A DNA stretch of 64,000 nt. It comes from Gammaproteobacteria bacterium. GTDB lineage: Bacteria > Pseudomonadota > Gammaproteobacteria > SZUA-152. Positions 9,569-19,300 of this stretch are shown here, one piece after another (the first letter of the stretch is position 1; every line of letters starts with the position of its first letter). Made by a program: the position numbers and the translations under genes. Under the pieces are notes generated by a model. The model was not told the origin of the DNA. It saw only the letters and a program-made list of their open reading frames with translations, and did no database searches. The stretch is from positions 124,001-188,000 of the forward strand of contig JAOUJW010000006.1 of NCBI GenBank assembly GCA_029882975.1, given 5' to 3'.

Positions 9569-10573
9569 TCAAGCTGCCGGCGTCTGGATTTTTTGATTGG
9601 ACTTGTCCACTTTGACGGCACACCCCGCTGGTATTGATTGGTACACAAATGCAGAGCTGCCAACAACGCAGTGGCTTTGTACTGTGGTGGATCCACCCAG
9701 TACTGTTGCATTCGCATATATAGTAACGTTGTCTTCTACCGTAGGATGACGTTTTTCTCCGCGTATAATGTTTCCTCGCTCGTCTTTGGGAAAGGAGAGG
9801 GCGCCCAAGGTGACACCTTGGTATAGCTTAACATTGTCGCCGATGATCGCGGTTTCTCCAATAACAACGCCTGTTCCGTGGTCAATAAAAAAGTTTTTCC
9901 CGATTTGTGCGCCTGGATGAATGTCTATGCCGGTTCGCGAGTGGGCCCATTCTGTCATCATTCTAGGGAGTAGGGGGACTTCAAGGAGATACAGTTCGTG
10001 AGCCAGCCTATATACCAGTACAGCTAAAATACCGGGGTAAGTTAAAACAATTTCTTCATACGAAGTGGAGGAGGGGTCTCCGGCATAGGCGGCCTGTATG
10101 TCGCCTTGTAGCATTTCATGAATTGCCGGCAATCGACTCATGAATTTGTCTCTGCTTGCCTTGCACTGGCTGGAAATATTAGCGTCATGTAAAAACGAGC
10201 TATTAGCGCTACATTTATCCATTGACAGATGTTGCTGTTCGCGTTTTGGTGTGTTTACTTGTAACGATGAAGCCGTACCGATGGATCTGGCCAGGCATTG
10301 TTGTATCGCGATCATATTGCTTTTGACGAGCAGACCCAAATCAATCTGGTTGCCATGTTGCGTATATAGGCCGGGGAAAAAGCTGTCTCTTACTAAGAAA
10401 ATTAAAGTTTCCACTTCCTCTGATAGATTCTTCGCACCGGAAAGGTGCATATTCCTCATTTTGCTTTCTTTTATACGCAGTACCAATTGCTCTGTGACTG
10501 CATCACAGCTTTTTGTCGTTTCAAATAAATCCTTAAGCGGTTCCAGTTCATCTATGGTGGTGTGGAGTTTCAC
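9569..10573 (-). CDS. Serine O-acetyltransferase (CysE/EpsC/SrpH type)
   Basis: It acetylates L-serine with acetyl-CoA to give O-acetylserine, the direct precursor of cysteine. The C-terminal half is a left-handed beta-helix of hexapeptide repeats with the family signature DIHPGAQIGKNFFIDHGTG and VVIGETAIIGDNVKLYQGVT. An alpha-helical N-terminal domain precedes it, and the total of 334 aa is close to the long EpsC/SrpH branch. It is divergent from the PKS gene and lies inside the cluster. Both A domains of the assembly line appear to use cysteine, so this gene probably raises the cysteine supply for the pathway. A dedicated copy may also escape feedback control, which is inference. Confidence 0.93.
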   Translation of the reverse strand: MKLHTTIDELEPLKDLFETTKSCDAVTEQLVLRIKESKMRNMHLSGAKNLSEEVETLIFLVRDSFFPGLYTQHGNQIDLGLLVKSNMIAIQQCLARSIGTASSLQVNTPKREQQHLSMDKCSANSSFLHDANISSQCKASRDKFMSRLPAIHEMLQGDIQAAYAGDPSSTSYEEIVLTYPGILAVLVYRLAHELYLLEVPLLPRMMTEWAHSRTGIDIHPGAQIGKNFFIDHGTGVVIGETAIIGDNVKLYQGVTLGALSFPKDERGNIIRGEKRHPTVEDNVTIYANATVLGGSTTVQSHCVVGSSAFVYQSIPAGCAVKVDKSNQKIQTPAA

Positions 10574-10839
10574 TGTTACGTTCCCTGTGTATGAGTTATA
10601 TGAGTCACTTTATGTTAGTGGCACATTATTGGTTTAAGGTTACATAAACCTTTTGTTCTTGATTAGTGTCATTAGTGTACGAAAAAGTGAAAGCTTTCTT
10701 TGAATATGCGTAACAAAGCTTAATTGATGTAACAAATTGTTTCAATTTATTACGGATTGTAATCACGAGGTAATGGTGCGCAAGTAAGATTGCGTGAACA
10801 TAAAGATTGCCACTTTTTAATAAGCAAGGAAGAAAAGGT
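10574..10839. promoter_or_regulatory. Divergent control region between SAT and PKS genes
   Basis: A 266-base AT-rich region that must hold the promoters for both directions. It has several inverted repeats: AAGGTT-N5-AACCTT (10636-10652), AAGCTTT-N17-AAAGCTT (10691-10721), whose left arm is part of the palindrome GAAAGCTTTC (10689-10698), and AAATTG-TTT-CAATTT near 10735-10749. These are candidate sites for the AraC regulator encoded next door. An AAGGA site (10826-10830) 9 bases before the ATG at 10840 fixes the PKS start. Confidence 0.5.
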
Positions 10840-13800
10840 ATGAATACTGGAAAGCGAGTGGATGTAGCTGTGATAGGAATGTCTTGCCGGTTTCCGGGCG
10901 CGGACAATTATGAACAATATTGGGATAATCTTTCTAACGGTGTTTGTTCAATCGATGAGGTTCCGGCTGATCGTTGGGACTGGAAGAAATATTTTGGCGA
11001 CCCAAACAAAGAAGAAAACAAAACCAACAGTAAGTGGGGTGGCTTTCTTCCAGAGATAGACCGCTTTGATGCGCAGTTCTTTGGAGTCTCTCCCAGGGAA
11101 GCGGTGTGGATGGATCCACAACAGCGATTGTTAATGGAGCTGACTTGGCAGTGTATAGAAGATGCAGGGTATTTGCCAAAGGAGTTGGCCGGTAAAAACG
11201 TGGGTGTATTTTTGGGTGTGGGCGGGTTTGACTATCAAGAGCTTCAAAACCGACACTGTTCGGTTTTAGAGGGGCATCGCGCCACCGGAGTGTTTAATTC
11301 GATATTGGCTAATCGTCTTTCCTACTATTTCAATTTTCACGGACCCAGCATTCCGGTTGATACAGCATGTTCCGGTTCCCTTGTGGCCTTGCATTTAGCC
11401 GCCAATGCCATAGCAAATGACGAATGCGAATCAGCCCTGGTGGGTGGTATCGGTTTGTTTATGACGCCCAGTAACTTCATATCTTTTGCTCAAATGGGCA
11501 TGTTGTCACCCACCGGACAATGCAAAACCTTTGACGATGCGGCAGACGGTTATGTTAGAGGCGAGGGCTGTGGATTGATTTTTCTGAAGCCTTTGAATTC
11601 TGCTTTGAAAGACGGTGATGACATTCTCGGGGTAATAAAAGGTAGTGCGATTAATCATGGTGGAAGGGCTAAGTCTATAACGGCACCAAACGCTATGTCC
11701 CAATCCAAAGTAATTACAGCTGCCTTTAAAAGCGCAGGTTTTGAACCGCACACCGTAAATTATATTGAAGCCCATGGAACCGGAACCCCGTTAGGTGACC
11801 CTATTGAAATACATGGCCTAACTCGTGCGTTTCGCCAGCTGTCAAAATCATATAAGCAAAAGCCGAATAATCAAAGCTGTGGTTTGGGTGCGGTGAAAAC
11901 CAATATTGGACACCTGGAGCCGGCTGCCGGAATTGCCGGTGTTATAAAAGTGTTGTTAGCAATGAAAAACAAAATGCTACCTGCTAATGCCAACTTCGAC
12001 AAAATCAACAGTCGAATCAATTTAGAGAATACACCTTTTTATGTGATGGACAGAAACAGGCAATGGCTACCGGTTAAAGATTCCTCGGGTGAACAGTATC
12101 CGTTGAGGGCTGGAGTCAGTTCATTTGGATATGGTGGAGTCAATGGTCATGTTCTATTGGAGCAATCTCCCTTGCAAATTTCGTCAAAGACAACCGGCAG
12201 GAGGTCGGATAACAATCAGTCCGAGGGGATGGGGCTGCTTTGCATGTCTGCCAAAAATCCGGATTCATTGCAGAAACTGGCTGAATCTTACCGCAATAAA
12301 CTATCTTTGGAGAATATAAGCACAATGGATTTGTGTTATAGCGCCAACACCAAGCGTACCCATATGGATAGAAAGATAGCTGTTTTAGCCGGAAAAAATT
12401 CTGAGTATGCAGCTGCAATTAGTGCATTTCTAAACGGTACGTCCAACGAAAACTTGATAAGCGCAAGCGGAATCCGAAATGGAAAACTGGGGTTTTTATT
12501 TACCGGGCAAGGAGCGCAACTACCACAAATGGGAAAAACGCTTTATCGAAACTATCCGGTTTTTCGCCAGGCTGTGGATATGTGCGATTCCATACTGCAT
12601 AAACTAATGAACGAGTCTATCAGGGAAAGAATGTTTGCCAAGGATGGCGCTTCTTTATCGCTGACTCAATACACTCAACCGGCCCTGTTTACTTATGAGT
12701 ATGCCATGGTGCAATTATGGACATCTTTGGGTGTGAAACCGGAGGTATTGCTGGGGCATAGTATCGGTGAATTTGTGGCGGCGTGTGTCAGTGGTGTTAT
12801 TTCACTGGAAGACGCGCTGAAGTTGGTGGCTAAAAGGGGCGAGTTGATGGGCAGATTGCCCAGTGACGGTGGTATGTTGGCGGTTATGACATCTGCAGAG
12901 CAGGTAGAGAAAATCAGCGATGGAAACTTGTGGGGCCTGGACGTGGCAGCAATTAATGCGGATGATTCGATTGTTTTATCCGGTGCGATGGCGCAGGTGC
13001 AGCAGGCGAAGGTTGCATTATCGGAGCTAGGGGTGGAGTCCAGGCAGTTGGAGGTATCGCAAGCGTTTCATTCCGGATTGATAGAACCGATGTTGGATGA
13101 GTTTCGTGTTGTGTTGGAATCGGTACAGTTTAATGATCCTAAAATTAAAATTATTTCCAACCTCAGCGGAGAAGAGGCTGGACAAAACATGTGTACCGTT
13201 TCTTACTGGTTAGACCATATTCGCAAACCGGTTTTGTATGCCGCGGGTATTAAAAGTGCATTTGCAAGTGGTGTTCATACCTTTATAGAAGTGGGGCCTC
13301 AGCCCATTCTTTCCGGCTTAACGCTGCGTAATGCGGGGCCGGACAATTCCAAGACCGTCTGTATTCCCAGCGCCGGCAAATCCACCGACGAGAACGCTGC
13401 ATTTTTACGCGCAGTGGCTACTGCTTATGTGGAAGAATGTTCCCCGGATTTGTCCAAATTGAATTACGGTCCAAGTGTTAAATCCATCAAGTTACCGCTT
13501 TATCCCTTCTCCGGTAATCGTTATTGGATCGATTTGGGCGCTAAAAACAGTATTTTGGATTCCGGTGCCGGGTTGTCGCACACAAATCAAGACGATGCGC
13601 GGCTACCGGTATTGGGGCGACACGTAGAGTTAGCTCGTCCACGAAAATCTGAATATTTTTATGAATCACTTTTACCTGACGACATGGGTGCATATTTGCT
13701 GGACCACAAAGTGGAAGGGCAATCCGTAATGCCTGCTGCAGGATACATCTGCCAGTGCTTGGCTGCAGCGGCTGAGTCGGGTTTGGTGCCGGAAGGTGAA

Positions 13801-16386
13801 TCTGTCAATTTGCGGGAAATAAAATTTCACAAACCCATGATCTTTGATGGCAACAGTTTGCGTTCACAGATCATTGTGGAGCAATCCGATACCGATGCGC
13901 TTTATCATATTCATATATATTCCAAGGTTAAGGATGAGCCCAGCTGGACCGAGTTTGCGTCGGCTACCCTTGCGCATACGAATGAGATTAATTTCTCCGC
14001 AGTGAAAGAAAGTCAGAAATTCAGCGAGATTCAAGATCTGGAGAGCTATTACCAAAAATTACGGGAAATCGGCCTGCAATACGGTAATGATTTCCGGTCT
14101 TTGAAATCACTAAGCGTGGGCAATCGTTTGGCTACAGCAGAATTAAGCATCCCGGATGGTGTGTCCGCCCTGGGACCCCGGAAATTGAATTTGCATCCAG
14201 TGATTTTGGATGGTGCGTTTCAAATGTTGGCGGCATTGGTCAATTTGGAAGACCACCCGGGTAAAATTCCTTTACCGGTGGAAATGGAGGCTTTGCAAGT
14301 GTTCAGCGATTGTCCCGACCGGGTGCAGGCGCAATTGCAACTGCGTGAGAACTCAAGGGGTGATCACAATTCCTATCACGCCGATATCACTCTTCGGGAT
14401 ATGAAAGGACGAATTATCGCTCAGGCCGGTGGATTGAAAGTGATGTGGGTGGAAAAACAAGCCATTTCCTCTTCTAAGGATCTGCTGCTTAACAGTTGCT
14501 TTACACCGAAATGGCGTGCAATTCCGACACCGCTGCAATCAGAATCCAACGTATTGGCAGACTCCGTCTGTTTCTATACACCGCAAGCAGAACCGTTAAT
14601 GGACTTTCTGGAAGGCGACGATACGTTCGGTGTTTTGGTTAGGCTGGCAAACAACAATAAGAAAATATCAAGGAATCACTGGGAAGTGGATAGCAGCAGT
14701 TCCACCGCGATTGTTGATTTACTGACCCGGATTCCACAGTCTCAAAACTTGTTTTACTTAAGCAGTCCACAGGTTGATGTTGACTCAAATGACATAGTGG
14801 TAAAACGCACAGGAAAAGCGCTAATCGACAGGGAGTTGAAACCCCTATTCCACTTGCTCAAAGAGCTGGCAAATACCCGCAGTGACCAATCTATGAAACT
14901 TCACATGCTCAGCGCCAACAGTTGTGCGGTGTTGCAAGGTGAAACGGGCAATCCTTTGGTCTCGGCTCAATGGGGATTGATTCGTTCTGTGTGTAACGAA
15001 ATCGGGTCTTGGCAGGCAACGAATCTGGATATCGATATTACCGCGGCGAAAAATGGCACGGCGAAAGTAGTAAGAGAGTCTGTGCGCCGGACTTACCCGG
15101 GATTTCCCTTGGGGCTGGCAATCAGAAATGGCGAGTTTTATGCGCGGGAGTTGGTGCTTGCGAAGACTGATGTCAACTCCAACAGTTTAACGAAAACGGG
15201 CCTCAATCCCAGTCCCTACAAGGATGAGGGGGTCTATGTAATTGCCGGGGCGGGTGGGATTGGCTTGGAATTAGCCAAAACCATTGTCAGTGATGTCTCT
15301 GCCAGGGTAATCCTGTTGGGCCGATCGCCAATGAATGTTGAGATGGAACAAGTGTTACTTGGTATCAACGACCAGAATAGAAAAAAGAGAGGAGAGATTC
15401 ACTATCTACAGGGCGATATAACCAACTTGTCCAGTTTACAGGCGGCTGTTTCACAAATCAGTGAACGTTTCGGTCCGATCACCGGTGCTGTCCATTCCGC
15501 TGCCGTCGTACAGGATAAAAGTATTGTTAATATGACGGAAGATATGTTGGATAAAGTTTTGTTGCCTAAGGTTCTGGGTAGTGAAAACCTTGCCTTGGCT
15601 CTAAAGGACCAGCCTTTGGACTTTATACTGTTTTTCTCTTCCGCCATGTCTCTTTTGGCCTCGTCCGGTCAGGCAAACTATATTGCTGCAAACGCGTATA
15701 TGGATGCATTTAGTCAGGCACTGGAACAACAAACGGGTGCTTCGGTGCGAACCATTAACTGGGGCTTTTGGGGCGAAATCGGTGTGGCGGCTGATAAGTT
15801 CTATCACGAACGTTTTGCTTCGCAGGGTGTTTATCCTTTGAGTACTGCAGAGGGCATGGAAGCCATTCGTCGTTGTTTGCTGGGTCAGACACAACAAATA
15901 GCGGTAGTGAAAGCGACAGCGAATGTATTGCAACAGATGGGGGTGAACGAACCTGGGTTGTCAGCTCAAATAGCATTATCTGTTTCAGAGGCCGAGTCCG
16001 CAGAACAGGCTCTGCTCGATTTGCCGGATGTGGAATCGCTGGCACATTTATCCAATGACGAACTTTCTGTGGAGGTACTCTATGGTATTTCCAGGATCAT
16101 CGGTGATGTGATGCGGGTGGATGTGCGTAGCGAATTTGGAGACATCCCGCAACTATTGGAAGTTCGATTAACTTCCTTGGGGATAGACTCACTGACTACT
16201 GTGGATTTGCGCAACCGGGTCAGAGCCTGGTTGGGTGTGGAAATTCCCGCTGAGCTGCTAATCGGTGGAGGAAGGATCAGTGAAGTGGTTGAGTTAATCA
16301 ATCAAAAACTTCTGCTGCAGCGCATCAGCCGAACTGCATCCGTTAACAATGATGAAAAGGAAGAAGCGGAGGTATTCGTTCTATGA
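10840..16386 (+). CDS. Type I polyketide synthase, KS-AT-DH-KR-ACP
   Basis: A 1,848-aa single-module PKS. The KS (about 5-430) has Cys177, His312 and His358. The AT (about 545-860) has GHSIGE with Ser641, and AFHS at 742-745 indicates malonyl-CoA. The DH (about 930-1210) has HxxxGxxxxP starting at His956, and Asp1124. The KR (about 1440-1640) has GAGGIG at 1470-1475, plus the Ser/Tyr/Asn set. The ACP (about 1720-1815) has Ser1784 in GIDS. No ER, loading or methyltransferase domain is visible. Domain order and size match iterative 6-methylsalicylate-type synthases, but a polyene-forming or ordinary module is also possible. The C-terminus ends in an acidic-hydrophobic tail that may dock onto the NRPS N-termini. 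The stop overlaps the next start (ATGA). Confidence 0.95.
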   Translation: MNTGKRVDVAVIGMSCRFPGADNYEQYWDNLSNGVCSIDEVPADRWDWKKYFGDPNKEENKTNSKWGGFLPEIDRFDAQFFGVSPREAVWMDPQQRLLMELTWQCIEDAGYLPKELAGKNVGVFLGVGGFDYQELQNRHCSVLEGHRATGVFNSILANRLSYYFNFHGPSIPVDTACSGSLVALHLAANAIANDECESALVGGIGLFMTPSNFISFAQMGMLSPTGQCKTFDDAADGYVRGEGCGLIFLKPLNSALKDGDDILGVIKGSAINHGGRAKSITAPNAMSQSKVITAAFKSAGFEPHTVNYIEAHGTGTPLGDPIEIHGLTRAFRQLSKSYKQKPNNQSCGLGAVKTNIGHLEPAAGIAGVIKVLLAMKNKMLPANANFDKINSRINLENTPFYVMDRNRQWLPVKDSSGEQYPLRAGVSSFGYGGVNGHVLLEQSPLQISSKTTGRRSDNNQSEGMGLLCMSAKNPDSLQKLAESYRNKLSLENISTMDLCYSANTKRTHMDRKIAVLAGKNSEYAAAISAFLNGTSNENLISASGIRNGKLGFLFTGQGAQLPQMGKTLYRNYPVFRQAVDMCDSILHKLMNESIRERMFAKDGASLSLTQYTQPALFTYEYAMVQLWTSLGVKPEVLLGHSIGEFVAACVSGVISLEDALKLVAKRGELMGRLPSDGGMLAVMTSAEQVEKISDGNLWGLDVAAINADDSIVLSGAMAQVQQAKVALSELGVESRQLEVSQAFHSGLIEPMLDEFRVVLESVQFNDPKIKIISNLSGEEAGQNMCTVSYWLDHIRKPVLYAAGIKSAFASGVHTFIEVGPQPILSGLTLRNAGPDNSKTVCIPSAGKSTDENAAFLRAVATAYVEECSPDLSKLNYGPSVKSIKLPLYPFSGNRYWIDLGAKNSILDSGAGLSHTNQDDARLPVLGRHVELARPRKSEYFYESLLPDDMGAYLLDHKVEGQSVMPAAGYICQCLAAAAESGLVPEGESVNLREIKFHKPMIFDGNSLRSQIIVEQSDTDALYHIHIYSKVKDEPSWTEFASATLAHTNEINFSAVKESQKFSEIQDLESYYQKLREIGLQYGNDFRSLKSLSVGNRLATAELSIPDGVSALGPRKLNLHPVILDGAFQMLAALVNLEDHPGKIPLPVEMEALQVFSDCPDRVQAQLQLRENSRGDHNSYHADITLRDMKGRIIAQAGGLKVMWVEKQAISSSKDLLLNSCFTPKWRAIPTPLQSESNVLADSVCFYTPQAEPLMDFLEGDDTFGVLVRLANNNKKISRNHWEVDSSSSTAIVDLLTRIPQSQNLFYLSSPQVDVDSNDIVVKRTGKALIDRELKPLFHLLKELANTRSDQSMKLHMLSANSCAVLQGETGNPLVSAQWGLIRSVCNEIGSWQATNLDIDITAAKNGTAKVVRESVRRTYPGFPLGLAIRNGEFYARELVLAKTDVNSNSLTKTGLNPSPYKDEGVYVIAGAGGIGLELAKTIVSDVSARVILLGRSPMNVEMEQVLLGINDQNRKKRGEIHYLQGDITNLSSLQAAVSQISERFGPITGAVHSAAVVQDKSIVNMTEDMLDKVLLPKVLGSENLALALKDQPLDFILFFSSAMSLLASSGQANYIAANAYMDAFSQALEQQTGASVRTINWGFWGEIGVAADKFYHERFASQGVYPLSTAEGMEAIRRCLLGQTQQIAVVKATANVLQQMGVNEPGLSAQIALSVSEAESAEQALLDLPDVESLAHLSNDELSVEVLYGISRIIGDVMRVDVRSEFGDIPQLLEVRLTSLGIDSLTTVDLRNRVRAWLGVEIPAELLIGGGRISEVVELINQKLLLQRISRTASVNNDEKEEAEVFVL

Positions 16387-19300
16387 ATATGGCTATAAGT
16401 CTAATGAGCGTACTGCAACGGTGTCAGCAATCGGGTGTCGCTTTAAGTTATGACGGAGACTCTCTGAAAGTAGAGGCACCAAAGGGTGCACTGAGTCAGG
16501 ATCTGAAACAGGCTTTGGTAACACACAAAACCGATTTGCTGAATTGGTTGAAAGAAAGCGATGAACCGCAATCGGTGGCGCAGGAGACCTGTAGTGCCGA
16601 TTCGGAAAATCTGTTTGAGCCGTTCGCAATGTCGGATCTGCAACGCGGCTTTTTCATGGCTGAAGATCCTTTTATGGAGTTTCATGTCAGGCCTCACTAC
16701 TATATTGAAAAAAACATCGATAATCTGGATGTGAACCGTTATCGGGCTGCCTGGCACAAAGCTCTGGCACGGCACAGTAAGGAGATCGTGATCGTTCGAG
16801 ACGATGGGAATCTGCAACTAGTGAAAGATCCCCAGCCCATGCCCTGTCGAGTAAATGATTTATCCAACTTCACCGCTGCGGAAGTGAACCGGGCTTTGGT
16901 GCAGACCCGAAAGGAAATGATGCGCGCTGAGCTGCCATTGAAGCAATGGCCGTGGTTGGATTTGCGTATTAGTGTATGGAATGAAGCCGGTCGCAGCAAA
17001 GCCAGGATTCATTACAACCACAATAACTTTTTCTCGGACGGTGGTGGTACCACAAAACTTCTGCAGGAGGTGGATCAATATTATAGTGATCCGGATATAG
17101 AGAAACCACCATTGCGCATAAGTATTCGAGATGCTCTATTACATCTGGAAAAAATGGCGTTATCCGAAACAGGGCAAAAAGACAAAGCCTATTGGGAAAG
17201 CCGTTTGCCCACCTTGCCAGGGCCACCTGCCTTACCGGTACTCGGTAATGTTGATCGGCGGCGTCGGTCCGAATTGCATAGACGCGAATTTTTTATGGAT
17301 GCTCAGAGATGGGCGCAATTTAAAGAGAGCGCCAGGCGCAACGGTCTAACGCCCACCGGTGCCATTAGCGGTGCCTATGCCGAAGTGATAGCAGCCTGGA
17401 GTAATCAATCTCACTTCGTCATCAGCAATATGGTGACACGACGTTTGAATATGCATCCGGATATATGGGAAGTTTTGGGCAACTTTGCTTCGCTTTATCC
17501 CCTGGAGATAGATTTGAGCCAAGGGGACAATTTTGCTGCTCGGGCATTGAATATCCAACAACAAGTTATGAAAGACGGGCAGCATTTGCATTGGGGTGGT
17601 ATGCAGGTGATGCAAGCGTTGAATCAGAACAAAGGCGGATTTGGTCAAGCACCGATCCCATTTGTCATCGGCAGTGGTTTATTCATGAAGGGTTTTGAGC
17701 GCTCCGATTTCAGCTGCTTGGAAACCTGTCAAGTGATGTTGGATCATCAATTTTGGGAATTAAAGGACGGATCCTACTATTACGTCTGGGACTTATTAGA
17801 AGAATATTTTCCGCCCGGTATGATTGATGATATGTCGGCCGCCTATTTGAATTTGATTCACCAACTGGCAGAAAATCCGGAGTTGTGGACAACATCCCAT
17901 TTTGAGTTGTTGCCGCTGAGGCAGCAAAGCGTTCGTGAAAAACGTAATCGTGATGCGGCCAAAGTTTGTGCCGGCCTGGAACGACTGGAGCAATTTTTGC
18001 CGGCAGTATGCCAAACCTACCCTAAGAAGAAAATCGTACAGTCTCCTCAAGGTTGTTTGACATACGCAGAATTACTGCAACACAGCACGAACCTGGCTGC
18101 CGTATTGGCCAAACACGGTATCAAAACACAAGATGTTGTGGCGGTGATATGTGACAGGGGGCCGCAATTGCTGGCAGCGGTGTATGGCACACTGATGGCG
18201 GGTGGGGCTTATGTGCCTGTCGATCCTGCTTTACCGCAGGATCGTCGCGATACCATATTGGAAAATTCCAAAGCTCGTGTGGTTTTGGTACAAGACCGTT
18301 ATAAGGACCTGCAGTTACCACCCGGTGTTGAGTCTATAAATATAGAAACGACAGAAACCGGCATCTGTCAGGCACCTGCTCATACCTCGTCGTTCGATTT
18401 GGCCTATGTGATTTACACCTCCGGCTCCACGGGTCGACCGAAGGGAGTTATGATCGAGCATAACGGCGCTATCAATACCATAGAGGACATAAATACACGC
18501 TTTAGTGTCAATTCCGCCGATACCGTTTTTGGCGTGTCATCCTTTGGATTTGACTTGTCAGTTTACGATTTGTTCGGAACTGTTGCTGCCGGAGCAACGT
18601 TGGTTTACCCGGATGAGAGCAATACGTTGAATCCGTCTCATTGGCTTGACCTTATGTTGCAACATCATGTCACGATATGGAATTCCGCTCCGGCGCTGGC
18701 GACTTTACTTGCGGATGCGGCTGAATATCGCAATGTGAAATTACCTCACCTTCGTTTGGTTTTGTTGAGCGGCGACTGGATTCCTCTTGATTTACCGCAA
18801 CGACTTAAGACGATTGCACCAGGCGCTAAAGTGGTCAGTTTGGGAGGCGCGACTGAAGCATCGATTTGGTCCATTTTGTATGAAATAGACGAGGTTGATT
18901 CACAGTGGAGCAGTATTCCTTACGGCTACCCAATGAAGAATCAAAGTTGGTATGTGCTGGATCAGTGGGGGCGTCCGGCCCCGGAATGGACGCCGGGAGA
19001 GCTATATATAGCAGGAAAAGGATTGGCAAGAGGGTATTGTAATGATGAAGAAAAAACTCAAGCGGCCTTTGTTAATCATCCTCTCAACGGAGAACGTTTG
19101 TATCGCACCGGTGATATGGGGCGCTATGTACCCGGGGCGCTGATAGAATTCCTGGGTAGAAACGACAACCAGGTAAAAATACAAGGGTATAGAATTGAGC
19201 TTGGAGAAATTGAAACGGTATTAAGCAATCATACCTGCGTGTCCGGTGCAGTTGTAGTCGTGGACAAGCAGACGGGATCGTCAGACAGACTATGTGCGTT

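Noticed and set aside
10840-12200. KS segment suggesting a trans-AT polyketide synthase
   Set aside because: An intact AT domain with GHSIGE and AFHS is present in the same protein, so no trans-acting AT is needed.
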